This document shows, piece after piece, positions 24,699 through 37,811 of a stretch of 64,000 nt of DNA. Within the stretch, counting starts at the first letter, position 1; each line of letters opens with the position of its first letter. A program made the translations under genes and the position numbers. Under the pieces are notes generated by a model. It was not told the origin of the DNA and searched no databases. It worked only from the letters and a program-made list of their open reading frames with translations. This stretch comes from Tubiluchus corallicola (lineage: Eukaryota > Priapulida > Priapulimorpha > Priapulimorphida > Tubiluchidae), in assembly GCA_030141605.1 (NCBI GenBank), contig JAQGDQ010000085.1:248001-312000 (forward strand), written 5' to 3'.

Positions 24699-27600
24699 TC
24701 ACATTCTTTCCAGTGGTATGAGACCAAGAATTCTGAGACCATTTGCTAGTGTGATCCTTGCACATCTGAACAGCAAGAGTCGGGCTGCTGCAAGAGAATG
24801 TTCCTCCCCTTTCACTCGTAAGCTTCTGTTCGCCAAGTTTGTTAAATGACTGAAAAATTAGAACCGTGTCAGTATGCGAAAGCTTATTTGCAATTAATGT
24901 ACTCTTGGCTAGGTACAGCAATGAGAATTAGTTAGGCAAGTATATTTAAAACACGCTTAACCCAGTACTGTGATTTGTTAACTCAAGAAGCTAAAGATTA
25001 GGTTTATTTCAAAGAGTCTCTTGTTTTGTGCCTCTTCTGCAGTGCCAATTCCATGTAAACTAGTTAGGCACTTAGATAACTTGGCACTTAAATGCCAAGT
25101 TTGCTTTTAATCAATATACTTCTAAACTCTATCTGGTTAACATTATGTTGTAGGTTTACCATATTCTATCTACCATTTCCAAAAATTCTGTCACGTTAGT
25201 AAATTAATACAAAAAACTCCACATATTATAACACACTCATACAAAACAACAAAAAGAAAACAGATACTACAACCAATGGTTCCAAAGGAGCAGACTTACA
25301 ACAAAAAATCTTCGCCATAAGATATTCATATAAACTGCACTTGCTGCAAAAATTAAGGGACTAACTTTGACAATTACAATTTGAATTCTCTGGCTAGAAA
25401 AAAGAATGACAATTACTAATACATGGGTATCGGTCAATATCGTTCAGTTCTACGTTACTTAAAAAAATTAATTTCACTTAGAGAGGTGGTCTCCGGGCCG
25501 TCTTAATGCATGCTGGGCAGTTACCCAGGAGTCCCCTGCTAAATCTATTTATGTTGTGACTTACTGTCAATAAATAAATACTATAGTATACTAAACGATG
25601 AATATTAAATTTTGATATCATGTTACAAGTGGACATTGGCATTCTGATTTAGCATCACGGTCACCTCTGCAACCTTACCTAAGTATGTGCACGTATCTTT
25701 GCACTATGTAACATAACACAAACATTTTTGCATTCTTCAAGGCTTATGTAACGTAACACAAACATTTTTGCATTCCTCAAGGCTCATGTTATATTGTTCA
25801 TGTGTTTGCGTTAGTTAATCTTTGCTGTACAGCAGGTTTTTAATGTTTAAACACTGATTTTGTTGGCAGTACCAATACAATAAATATATGCTTAATTTTA
25901 TCGACCACTTGCGTTTTTATTACTGTGTGTGGTTGTGTAGGTAGGAGCCCCAGTGCACTGTTTGCCCTGGAGACTATAATACTGTTAAGACAGTCCTGTT
26001 TGTTGTCCAATACATGTAAGCTCATGATATTTGACGATTAACACATAGTTATAAAATTATGTTTATAATATCAGTTATGGAAATCAGTTACTTGGGATAT
26101 CATAGTGGAAAAATGAGAAAAATACGTAGGATGCATAACAGAAAACTTCAAGAAAGTGCATCAATTGTCACCAGGTGTGCATGCAGAATCTCATGTAATA
26201 TGCAAGTAATATGGTATTAAAGGATTCCACCACAATGACAATAAAGAAATGAACTCACCACAACTGGAATAGATAATGTACAAGAATACAAGGCTCTAGT
26301 TCCTCTTGAGATTGGCGTAATACTTCGTCAAATCTACAGAGAAAAGAATTGTTTAAGTGGCTGCTGCAAAGTGCAGATAATTGTTCAAAAAATATGTATA
26401 AAAGAATCTACAGTAGCACAGTTTTTTAAAGGTGTCGTCAACATTCAAGATAATTTGAACTGTCCACTATGAGCATTTATTTAACTGTCAATGGTTCTAC
26501 TTTAATTAGATATGTGTCGGAATTTTGTTGTCATAAACTTTGCAAACATGTACGTTCACTCATTGCTACTTGCCTGACAAGAAATCCTTTCATATACTCC
26601 TTCTATCTGATGTTACTTTCAAATTATATCAAAGTTTATAGACAACTCAAGCAAAGCCTCTACGTAAGCAGTGTATTATTTTCAGTCATTGTGTTTGTTT
26701 GTTTGCAATATATTACTATACTTGGCAATACCTAGCAATTTGTTGGGTCACACGCAGTGCTTCTGGTTCGACTAGATGATCAGCAGTGTCAACATCGGCA
26801 GTAACACCGCAATTTCTTTCAATGCTTTAAAAAAATATCAGAATGATATAAATTTCGTAAAATTTCCATAGTTAAAAAGTTAACAGGTAACAAACAACCA
26901 AAATGGTACCGTTATTGTAGTGTGCAATAATCAGGGCCATCTTAACAGCATTATAGGTCTCCGGGGGCAAAGCAATGCACTGGGGCACTTGCCTACACAA
27001 CCACTCACAGGAATAAAAATTAAATTGTATTGGTACTTCCATTAGACATCAAAAACATGCTATACAGCAAAGATCATTGCTATTAACTGTCAAGTGAGTT
27101 GAAGTGACGTCAACAGATTCGCTTTCACATCGTGTAGTTTGTGAGATCAGTACCCATGCACTTGAGGCTGCAGAGGTGACCGCGATACTAAATCAGAGGC
27201 GAATACCAATGTCCACTTGTAACACGATAACAAATATCTATAGTTTATATATTAATTTATTTAATATATTTAATTCAAGTCACAACATACATAGATTAGC
27301 AAGGGCGCCGTGCTTGTGAAGCCCCCGGCCAACTGCCTACCATGCCCATGCATTAAGATGGCCCTGTGTAATATTCCTGTATTGGAGTTCTTACATAGCA
27401 ATGAACTTATTCATACTCTCAAGTCAGTCTTCCTAACAACAACCTATCTGTTGGCAAGTCAAAGCAAGTGTATTAATAATATGGCTAAAGTTATTCACAC
27501 ACAACAAGCTAGTTTGTGAAGCGGATTAGGATTACAGTTAGAATTGGGTTAGGGTTAGGGCTAGAGTTGGGGTATTTAAATTGTGTGGGCATTTGTAAAC

Positions 27601-30600
27601 TCCTTCGAATAATACAAATTCCATATTTACCCTTACGCATAAAACGATGACAAATTTGTCTAGAATTACAAAGAAAACTAAAGGACTATGCTACCAGCAC
27701 ATGAACTTTTTACATTTAGACACAGATGGCTCTGTTGAAATCTTTAATATATATGTAAGCAGACGTAATTTGGAGCAAGATTTATGACTGAGTGGATAGG
27801 TATGCGTGCTATCATGCGAGAGGCATGTTCGATATTGATACTAACTCGCTCAAGACGGTACCACTCATAAACCTTTATTTTCTAATTCCTACAGGGAGGA
27901 TGTATATACACTTGAAAGTGGTTGAAAACCTCTGCTGGTTCAGTGACTCATCTTAAGAGGAATTCCTTGATAGTGAATAAGTCTCCAGTCATGCCACGAC
28001 ATTTGTCGAGTAGATCCTGCCTTTGAGTGCTGTATTCCAGTTTGCAGTGTGATGAACTGTAAATAAGATATGTACAGTGACATCCTAAATAGTTAAAAAT
28101 TTATGCAAAAAGACTACATTTATACATGCAGATTTACCTACAAAGCCTAGCATGAGTGTACTGCAAAAACACTCCAGTGTCACCTTTGCTTGCCAACATT
28201 TTGTCCCAAACGAAATTATAGTTTCTGGTACGACGATCTTTGAGATCTTGCACAATGATTGCACTAACTCCCAAGACCTCAGCTACATTGTCGAGATCCT
28301 CGGTGACTTTTGTGGCTAAAACCATGAAGTGTGAGAAAATTGAAACCATGAAAGTGTGACATGATCAGTAATAAAGAAGTACATTTTTTGAACTAGCCTA
28401 ATGTTTGTTGTTGACTTTTGCAAAACCTGTTACTAATTTAAAGGCCACTACAACTTTCATAATTATAGTTAGTTATAAAAATGGTTTACCCACACTGATT
28501 GCAAATATAAAAATTTCTACAGAAGGCACTAAGGCTTTCAATAAATATATTTACCATATATTGTCAATACTAGCAGACCTGGAAATTGGTTTTGTAAAAG
28601 ATTCACTAAATTTCACGTATCTAGTTTAAATAGCTAAACTAATGTAATCAGTTTTTTGCTCGTCATACTACCTTAAATACTGCATCATTATGGGTTTTAA
28701 CATTGCATATATTTGTAATAAATATCATATATAATAGTATGTAATATTTAATATTAAACATGTAATAAATATAAAGAATAAATGTTACTGTTGATGGTTT
28801 TATTAAGAAATGCTAAGCAATTAATATTGTACTTTTAAGCAAACCAGTGCTAAATGAAACCTTTTTTATGCAGTGAACCCATTGATGTACATATCGTGTT
28901 GACTAAAAACAAATTATAATAATAACATTGTGTAAAGTTAATCATTGTGAAAAAATAATCAGAGCATTCATAGCACACACTTAGCTAGCTAAGCAAAAGC
29001 ATAAATTACTGTATCTTGTCAATAAGATTAATAATATCCTTTTCACACTGGGAAGGTGAATCTGTGACATTTTACTAGTTGGTGCGAACTTTTTAACTGA
29101 CTAAAAATTTTCTTTTCTAGTTACACAATTCTTTCCAGCAGGTAAGCCTAATCCTAAGTAATAAAACTTTGTGTGGAAAATTTTTTGCAGATAAACCCCG
29201 GGTCATACAGCTATTTCCCTCATCGCTTGTTAGGTTTTGTACATTACGTTTGCGTGTGTGTGTATGTGTGTGTGTGCGTGCATGCGTGCGTGCATGCGTG
29301 CGTGTGTGTGTGCATATGTGTATTCAGTTATGTAGAATCACTCACTTTCAGTGTGTTTCATTTTTTCCAGCATTTGACTCTTAGCTTCGTCAAGGATATC
29401 TTCAAGTAGGATCACGTTGCCCTTGCGTGTGCTCATGTTTTGCACACGTCCAAACTTGATGTGGACCAACTCCCGATTGTCCAAACACTCCATCTTCTCC
29501 AGAATTGTGAACAGGTCGTTGAAGTGTTGATGTTGCGCATTTTCGACCTCAAATAAAAACACATATTAAACAAAATCAATAATGCACTTGAGGTGCATAT
29601 TAATAGCCAAATGGTTACGTAGAAAAGTTAAGCAGTGCTAAGCAAGTCAGTGAAAGGCCTGACATCTCAGGTTCAATGCTTACTAGAGTGGTTTCACTTG
29701 ATTTGCTGACTCTACAGATTCCCTTTACTAAGGAAGAATGTACATATATTCCGGAGTGGGAAAGACATTTCTGCCAGTTCAGAGAGATGCACGGACTCAC
29801 TTATTTTTGGACAGCAAATTTGCAGGGTCCATAAAGAGTGGTTCCACAGTTTCGCAAAATCCGTGGGCTGCATACAACAACTTGGTACGCCACAGAAAAA
29901 TGATGATTTATAAAACTGAGACACTTATTTAGCTCGATTAGGGAATGTAAAGGGTTTTTTGTGTGTGAAGCCAGTTACTGAGTAAACTAGTTATGCACGT
30001 TTTCAGCTTGCGCATTGGAAATTAACTGGAATGAGTTTTCAGAAAGCCATTATTTCAGTTTTTTGCCAGCGTATCAAATAATAGTAAAGAAACAAGCTAG
30101 ATTTGCAACTCCACTGGGTCAGCAAGCAGTGTGGGTCTGCAGATCCACAAAAAACCTTGCGAAATCTGGTCCTTCAATCTGCAAAAATGCAGACCACGTA
30201 GCTCTTGCGGCTACCCTGATAAACAGCCAGATTCCAGTCTCGTGAATGCTCTACAGTGAATGCTGGATTCCAGTTTAGAATAAGAAAAATTGCGTAAAAA
30301 AATTAGGTCTGACATTTAGTAGTAAATAGGATAGTAAGTCAGTGAGAAATAGCCAAATTTTCGGAATGTTGATGAAGCCTTGCATAACTATAAATTACAT
30401 GGAAAATGTGATATGTATTATGGGATACAGCCATGGATTTGCTCATCACTAATAATAATCTCCACATTAAGATTATAGTAATTAAACACATACAAAAATT
30501 TTTTAATGTGAGTGTGATTTAATTGCTATAAAAACAATGCTTACAACATATATCATTTTGTTGAAGTTGTGCTTTTTCATTCGTTCAACAACTGCAGCAA

Positions 30601-33600
30601 TATCTCGAGAGAGGTAGACTGTAGTACCGTCACTTTTTGCAAGAATGCACTTACTAGTCGATCCGTTCAAAGGTATGTGCACAGCGCCATCACTGCAACA
30701 AAACTTCAAAATGTAAATTAAAAACAGACAAACTCATTTACACCTCAGAGATGGCAATATTAATTTTTTCCTAATTATAATTCATCATCAAATGTAATTA
30801 AGAGAATAATGAGAAAAAATCAAATTACTTGTCATCAACAGAATACGTCATTGTTACATGGAACACATTGTTTCACGCATTTCACCATTGCATATTTTCA
30901 CAATAATGTTCATTCAGCCATTGTTAGTTTAATTAGTTACTATTAGGGACGTTAAACGACACAAATTTGGCGATATGATAACATTACGATATGATGCTTT
31001 TTTCCAATGATACGATAACAATAAACTAATTTGTAGAGCACATGATATGATACAATAAATTATTTTAAAAGATAAAATGATAACTGAAGTTAGACAATTT
31101 ATGCAACAAAGAATCATAACTAAAATTATTAAGTGCTTCAGTGTATTCAGTGCTGCAAGTTATGAAACAGAAGTTTGTTTGTCATATTATTCATAAATAA
31201 GTAAGATGCGACAGATAAACATGCTACTGTGATAAAAATATTTGTCTATACGAGCTGCACCTGACCGGGAAAGTAACACTAAAAACATGGTACAGTGTAT
31301 TTGACATCCGCGTCAGTATCAAAGCATATACAGGGGTCACCATACTTTGCCAGTATGATTCAGAATGAAAATAGCCATTATGGCTAGGCAAAAAAGCGAT
31401 TTGGCATCCGACAAGCTTATTTTTTACTTTTTATTTATTTATTATTATTATCACATTCAGTACAATATAATGACATTAAGCACACATTTATCTACTGTAT
31501 TAAATTGTTATGTTTCGTACACTATCGTTATCATAAAAGAATAATTGTACTGCAGTGGGCTAGAGAAGCAAAGGCTTGTATAAGCCCACTGTCATGTGAA
31601 CCCGATAAAAAAAAGAACTGGGAGAAAGATTAGATCACACAGGAAGGGTAGAAGGATGTGTTAGTGGAAATGGTAGGAAGAAAGATAATAGATTGCGCTA
31701 TGTTGACATCAGCTCTAAAGATTTATCAATGATGCCTTGTTTTGCATAATCTGTACCAGGATACTTTTAATTTTATAATTTTAAGTAATTCCTTTTATCC
31801 ACTTCTTTCTGTAATTACTGTAAATAAATAGAAAAGAAAAGTAAAGCAACAATACGTGCCAAATTCGATAGAATAACGATAAAAAACAATTTTTCGTATC
31901 GACACGATATTTATCAATACGTATCATTATCGTTAACATCACTAGTTACTATACTAAATTACTTAACAGAGGATGATTTTTGAAGCTATTTATTACTGTA
32001 CTGAACATTTGGACAACAGTCAGTTAGGAAACATACTCAGTGCGTTTAGCTAGCTGTATGGCTTCAAGATGTTTAACCAGCTTGCTGGCTGCATCTCTAT
32101 AAATCGATTCACCTTCATATTCATCAAAACTGACTCCAAGACGACGATACGTTTTTTCATACTCATGAATGCTGAGCAAACGGAACTTGTGCCATAGTGC
32201 TGTAATACCTACGTCACCTGTGAAACAAAATGGGCAGATTTATCTAAAAAGTATGTGATGAAATGGAAGCTTTGTAGAAAACTGCTAACATGAAAAACTT
32301 GTATCACAATTTGTTTACCATAAAACAGACACTTTGCCTCACTCAATGAAGCTTCTAAACCATACCAGAATGCAGCTTAGAGCAAGTTCAAGTTTAGTGC
32401 AGAATTCACTTGAAAGTTAAGAAACACCAACTTTGATAAGAACCTACATAAGTGACTATAAATAATATATACTAAATCTTATTACATGTATGTGTGAATT
32501 ATTAAAACACAATGAAGATTTATGAACTGCTATAGCTTACAAATTATAATTATTCTGTTTCTTCTTGCATTTTTTTCTTATTTCCTACGCTCCCCTGTTT
32601 TTCATACCTGCTTGTATCCTTTTTAGATGATATTTATGTGTTCATAAAATAAAAGAAAAAAATAAACCCCCAGGAAATTAATTTTAGTAATTTCATACGA
32701 TTTATTGCCCTTTTCTTTCACAAAACATAATATACAGTGGTATTTTGAAACGTCGTATTTTTCTTGCTTTATGATTCTTGCTATAATTCTATGATTTTTC
32801 AATTCATTACAACTAGTCTTGTATTAAAAATAATTTGTGTTCACATAATCTACTTACAAGACTATTACCTCGTTCCAGGTTGCAAAATGTCTCCTTCCCT
32901 TTTTTTAAAATCTCTGAATTATTTTCCGCATCTCTATTGATGTTCACATAGACATCAAACAAATGATGAATAGGGTCTGCTTCCAACTTATGTTCATCTC
33001 CGTAGAGCTGATAACCCAAACTTAAAAGACCTGAAAAAACAAGCAAAATAAAGAAAGTAAACATTTGTGTAAAGAAGTTCAACTGGTAAAATTTGCAACA
33101 CTCTAAATAAATGACCAAGTTTTTTTGCACAATAAAGCATGGCAGAGTTGTTAGCAAATGAAGAAGATGGTCATCCGAAGAAGTGAGGCAACTTCAGTCG
33201 ACAATTTTACTTTGACATTAATTTTGGCTGGCATAGAAACACTGTGATGAACTAATTAGCAATAGAGTTATCAACTTAAATTGCCATAAGAACAATGCAA
33301 CTAAATGGCCACAAAAATACCTACATGAGTTAAACTTATCGTTTATATTATTGAAAAGTTTCACTTTCACATTTGCATTGTAACGGAAATATAGTCTACG
33401 AAATAAATCAAACGTGGATCAACTTGAGTGTGAATTTCGCATTGACTGAAGATTATAAACAAGTAGAATCCATCCTAATGTTATTTACAGCTATAGCTAA
33501 TGTTGTAGTTGTTTCACAAAAAATAGGGAACTCACCAAACTGGGTACCCCAGTCACCCAAATAGTTGATTTTTATTACATGGTGACGTAATGCCCGGAGA

Positions 33601-36600
33601 AGATTCGATATGAAATTGCCTATTACTGTTGATCGTATATGTCCTGCATGGAATGGTTTAGCAATGTTTGGAGAACTGAAAAATAATATTACTAATTTAC
33701 TATGATCACAGTCCCACTAAAGTACTAAACTGTTATATAGTAATGCTGCAATCCTAAAATTGTAAACTATTTGATAAATTACTCAAAATTTAGACACGAA
33801 TAGACTTTCAAGTCACATTTCACTTTAACTACGTGGTACTCAAGGCATAGTAATATATAGCACTGTATAGGGTGTTTCAAAAAACCCTCAATCTTTTTAA
33901 AAATTTATGAAAATATACAGACAATTAAAATAAGAACTAAATGAAAATTTGGTGACCGAGTCTATGACATGAAGAATTATACTGACACACAAAACTTGGT
34001 TTTATAAGTCTACTATGGGAATTTTATAGTCACAGCAATATAACACGTCTATTTTCTACACGCAGCCATATAAGGATCTTACACAACTGCAGTTCAGAGT
34101 CAGCATGGTAGCAGAGAAAATGACACAAGTTTTCAAATGTAGACTCAAGAAATTCTCAACTAGTTGACAACTACTGAGTAAGAATTTATCACAAGATGAA
34201 TATTACCAGCCAACTAAGTGAAAATGAAATTTGCGAGTAACTAACGGAAACACCCAAAATATCATTATCCACCATTATTCAGTTATGCATTTTTCTAACA
34301 ATTATACTGAATGCACTAAAGGCACCCTGAGTACAACTTATTATAACAAAAAACTTTTAACTCCTAAAAACGAAGTAAGTCAATCATACTATGAATTAAT
34401 TCTATTACAATGGTGATATTTCTATGTACATATGCATATAGATACCTAAATTCGACTATGTATTTGAGTTTAACCTCATCATGAACATCACTTAGAGTAC
34501 CATATAACTCTCCTTGAAGATGAGCTTCTTCTAAGACATCCTAAAGCAAACACAGAAACGTATTTCTATACATAATATAAGAAACGTAATATATCATATA
34601 TAACATACATAATATAATACGAGAAGCTTAGACTGCAATAACATTAGAAGGCAGTGCCCAACTAAGTTGAAATTTCACAGCTTGATACTACAAAACATTG
34701 ATTTTTAGCCTTAGTTTAATACTTTTAAGTTTATAGTTTTATTAATTTCAAATTAAGACCCAAAAGGTTTTGAATGTTAAAAAAATTAATGCCGGTACAA
34801 TGTCAGCTAATCATGAATTGAAAAAGCAGCTACATTGAGGTATAAAGCATTCAATGCATGGCAGCAAAACAATAAAAAAATCAAATAGTTTACATCATGG
34901 TCTTCATCACAGAAAGTAAGCCATTGTTAAAGATTCGATGTCAAGAAGTGGGATTTAATTTAATGAGTTACTGTTATCTGCAATTCCCTTAAAGAGAAGA
35001 GTGCATGAGCCATATGATGCAGAGAAAATTAAGTCAAAAATTTCTGAGGGCTGGGACCAACTGCTCCTTATAGAAGTGAGAAACTGTATTAACTATTGGA
35101 AGAAAGGCCTTCAACTAGTGTGCATTGAAAATGGCAGACGCACAGAGCACTTTCTGTAAATTTTAACAGTAGTAACATACAAAATTTTTTCTAGCATTTA
35201 TTTTTTTGACCCCATTGATTTAAAAGTTCCGTAACTTTGAAAAATCTAAGAGAATAATCTAAAATTTTTTATTAATTATACATAAGCATCACTGCGATCA
35301 GTGCTGTAATTTTCTAGCAATCCCATCATTTTTTCGTTACAATCAAAACTGTGATCAAAACTTCCGCACATTTTTTGTGCCACCCAATATAACATACAGT
35401 TTTCAGCTAATGTGATGGTTGGAGATAAAGGTTGCACAAAATCAACCTACGTACCAAATACTATTTTTACCTTCAGAAATGGTTGAGGTTTACCATAAAA
35501 GTCCAGCAAAGTTTCTTTTGCTTTCCCAATAGACTGGAGCCAGTTATCACCATTGAACTGAAATTACATTTAAATTTAAAGGCAAAGACCAAGAAAACTG
35601 GAGTGCAAAAACATAGTTACTTGATACAGCTATGCAAAATGATTTTAAACTGGAAAAATAAACAAATAAAAATAGAAATTTTGAAATCAAAAATGAAATG
35701 GCAATGAGAAAATGAACAATTTCTTATATATTTGGCACTTTGCAAACTTGATTATGGTTACAGTTTGACCAGAACCTAGCCACCCAAAGACAATGAGAAC
35801 CTCTATGATGAGCCACTGAACCAAGTGAGGCATCCTGTGTTTGGATTTGTATACATCTTCATTGAGAGAAATAACCTTGTGCAGTAAAACAGATAATACA
35901 ACCCAGAAGCAGTTTTCTTTACAGTCACTCATCCATTTATTGCCAGGTTCAATGATGCTTAACTTTGGTTACTAAGCACACATAGTGAGCACTCAAGCAT
36001 TCCAATCCATCCTATCAGGCTCGTGGTTGCTTAACATCATGCAGTCACAAAGCGCACACCGTGACCGCTCAGTTATTCCACTCATTGTTCATGTTGAGTA
36101 AGCAAATGAAGTTTTGGTCCCAACCTCTATATATTCTAATCGCTGCATTACTTCTACAATGAGTTGTAATTGCACTTTGCTACATTAGTTTTCTACAGCT
36201 ACCGAATGGAGAGTGACAAGTATATAGCACCAATTTAGCACATTCAGCGCAATGACAAAAATATTTGACGAACTTGATTTAGAAAGATGGACAGAGTATT
36301 AAAAATATAATAATATTGCACTGGCAGCCTAGTTTGAATGCGCAAGTGTTGCAGAAACTTAAAATATAATACACCATATGTCAAAATGTGAACCGCTCGA
36401 AGGTTCACAAGAAAAGTAGCGACTAACAAAAAGCACTTACAGGCGCATTCAAAGGAGCTAAAGACTGAACAGCTGGTAGACACTTGCATAATTCGTTTTT
36501 ATTAACTTGCAACCTCACAGCATTTCTGGAATAACAGATAAAAACACAATGCATAGTAATGGCACTATCGTTTATAACTCAAAACAGTTGTGGGCACTGT

Positions 36601-37811
36601 CAAGTTCTTACTAAGATGGAGTTTCATGCTATAATGAATAATTAATGAGTCTACTCTTCAAAACGCGTAGAGAAAAACTAGATTTTTTTAACTAACAAAA
36701 GTTCACATGTAGTTTACTAAACGAAACTATTATATTTGCGTGATGTAGGCAAGTAGCTAAATGTGTGTTTTGGTGAAGATTGCTAATTTTTATCTGTATG
36801 ATCTTTTATCTAACTCATGTTCTCAGATATCTATGCAAATTTAAATGAATAAACAGATCAGTCATTAATTATGCCATGAAAACCTCCAAATAGCAAATGG
36901 CAGACTAGCACTATATCAATGACACTAGTTATCATTAAATTCTATCAAGCATGATATCAGCAAAAGCTAACGAACTTGGAACTTATCTACTAGTTTAGCC
37001 CTTTAATCCCAGAGTTGAATACGCAAATACAAATTATATTAGATGCTGCATTATAATTAGCCGATTAGTATCAGAAAAACATTGTGAAAGAAATTGCATG
37101 TGAACAGAATGGGCCTAACATTGTACGTTCTCTTGTTCGTTTACAAAACAAGGTTATAACTATCATTAGCTATTCATTACATCACTTCAGTGGCAGGATG
37201 AAAGCAACCATTATGAAAAAAATCAAAGTTTAGAGTGATTCAGATTTTACATGCTAATGTGGTAGTCCTAATAATTAATGTCTGCTTCACACCAATTAAT
37301 ATGATAATATGATATACCCCTCTTTTGATGGCGCACAAATCCGCACACATTTAGCCAGCTGTTTTTCTCCATCTGACGCAACAAGTTCCGCTGAGCCCAC
37401 CTTCAGAAGAGAACATATCTAAGATAAAAACAAAAAAAGAAATCAGTTTAATAAACAGTATCATAATTATAAATCTTACACACTATTGTACAAGTTATCA
37501 ATTCGCAAAACTGTTTGAGCACAAAATTTTTATTCTTTCACACACAGCCTTGTTATTTAAGTGCAGTGAAGCAAGTAATGATTTATTTGTCTTTTTGAAA
37601 AAACGGAGTTTGATTTCATTACATTAGACTTGATTGACTAGTGCCAAAAATTTTACACCAGTCACTATTACACACTGCACTAACATTTTACTTAGTAATG
37701 TTGTTAGAGGTTGACTTTATGGTAACAGTTACACAATACTAATGAACTATTACTAACCCAAGTTACGATACACACCTCTTTAGCAACCAGCTGACGAAAC
37801 TTGTGAGCCAT
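24699..37811 (-). CDS. RARS2: Mitochondrial-type arginyl-tRNA synthetase, complete
   Basis: Fourteen coding exons in transcript order: 37776-37811, 37318-37418, 36441-36525, 35471-35557, 34446-34540, 33536-33675, 32869-33030, 32037-32217, 30545-30692, 29346-29547, 28138-28315, 26732-26824, 26259-26333, 24699-24849. They sum to 1734 nt (577 aa; human RARS2 is 578), all in phase. It charges tRNA-Arg with arginine (class I synthetase). The HIGH signature is HAGH (residues 144-147) inside [17 protein letters not shown]; the KMSKS-type loop is MSTRKGN (383-389). Also visible are [23 protein letters not shown] and the anticodon-binding region [15 protein letters not shown], ending LGLIPLERM. These features and FSSPN-KPFH fit RARS2 better than cytosolic RARS1, so mitochondrial location is inferred; the N-terminus [12 protein letters not shown] is basic. 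Introns hold a hAT-like element, other transposon fragments and a SINE. Confidence 0.97.
25705..25784. repeat. Two tandem 40-nt units
   Basis: tatgtaacataacacaaaca and the following ttttgcattcttcaaggct are repeated immediately at 25745 with two substitutions. It lies in a RARS2 intron. Confidence 0.85.
26932..27366. mobile_element. Non-autonomous DNA transposon with CAGGGCC termini, about 435 bp
   Basis: The left end cagggccatcttaa and the right end ttaagatggccctg are exact inverted repeats. Inner parts also pair loosely (ctccgggggc against gcccccgg). The flanks gcaataat and tgtaatat are only partly alike, so the target duplication is uncertain. A related end, cgggccgtcttaatgcat, is at about 25495. 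The termini resemble hAT elements (inference). It lies in a RARS2 intron. Confidence 0.7.
27535..27575. repeat. Short TTAGGG-like run
   Basis: gggttagggttagggctaga gives about two and a half telomere-like units in a RARS2 intron. It is too short to imply a telomere fusion. Confidence 0.6.
27783..28055 (+). repeat. tRNA-like SINE, fullest copy
   Basis: The head atgactgagtggatagg and then gttcgatattgatact look like degenerate tRNA A and B boxes. The tail carries ctggttcagtgactcat, ctccagtcatgccac and attccagtttgcagtgt. Matching pieces lie at 20588-20725 and 21255-21362. It lies in a RARS2 intron, antisense to the gene. Confidence 0.55.
29250..29322. repeat. (GT)n/(GCGT)n microsatellite
   Basis: A run of gtgtgt with cgtgcatgcgtgcgtg interruptions, ending about 25 bp from the RARS2 exon 29346-29547. 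Confidence 0.9.
30944..31944. mobile_element. hAT-like non-autonomous transposon, copy A, with 8-bp target duplication
   Basis: Starts tagggacgttaaacgacac and ends tatcgttaacatcacta. The terminal parts are inverted relative to each other (tag.gatgttaa type). It is flanked on both sides by the exact 8-bp duplication gttactat (30936-30943 and 31945-31952), diagnostic of hAT-type insertion. The terminus resembles TAGGGATGTAACGATA-type hAT ends. No transposase frame is visible. It shares most of its sequence with 57810-58439 and carries an extra internal segment of about 340 bp. It lies in a RARS2 intron. Confidence 0.88.
31425..31768. mobile_element. Segment nested in hAT-like copy A, absent from copy B
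   Basis: Copy B (57810-58439) reads straight from gacaagctta to ataattttaaataattc. Copy A reads gacaagctta, then about 340 extra bases, then ttataattttaagtaattc. The extra part begins T-rich with (TTA)n and includes gaagcaaaggcttgtataag. It is either a later insertion in A or an internal deletion in B. A single nested insertion is my preferred reading. Confidence 0.6.
33869..34160 (+). repeat. Dispersed repeat end (mariner-like?), related to 2718-2850
   Basis: Starts tatagggtgtttcaaaaaac and includes gaccgagtctatgacatg. Downstream, atggtagcagagaaaatgac could be the start of a decayed transposase frame, which breaks after about 17 codons. It lies in a RARS2 intron on the strand opposite the gene. 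Confidence 0.5.
34998..35162 (+). pseudogene. C-terminal remnant of a Tc1/mariner-like transposase
   Basis: An open stretch of about 55 codons ends in a stop at 35162 and reads ...[20 protein letters not shown] then [17 protein letters not shown]. The pattern W-K-K-x-L-x-x-C-I-E-x-N-G-x-x-x-E-H is typical of the carboxyl end of mariner/Tc1-type transposases. The catalytic part is not present, so it is a dead fragment. The family assignment is by pattern only. Confidence 0.55.

Noticed and set aside
24607-24921. Minus-strand open frame over the RARS2 last exon.
   Set aside because: It is the wrong frame; the exon 24699-24849 reads [10 protein letters not shown]...LGLIPLERM in another frame and joins in phase to exon 26259-26333.
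27535-27575. Interstitial telomere repeat.
   Set aside because: Only about two and a half TTAGGG units; too short to be meaningful.
33869-35400. A single mariner-like insertion spanning this interval.
   Set aside because: The conserved RARS2 exon 34446-34540 lies inside it, so one intact insertion is not possible.
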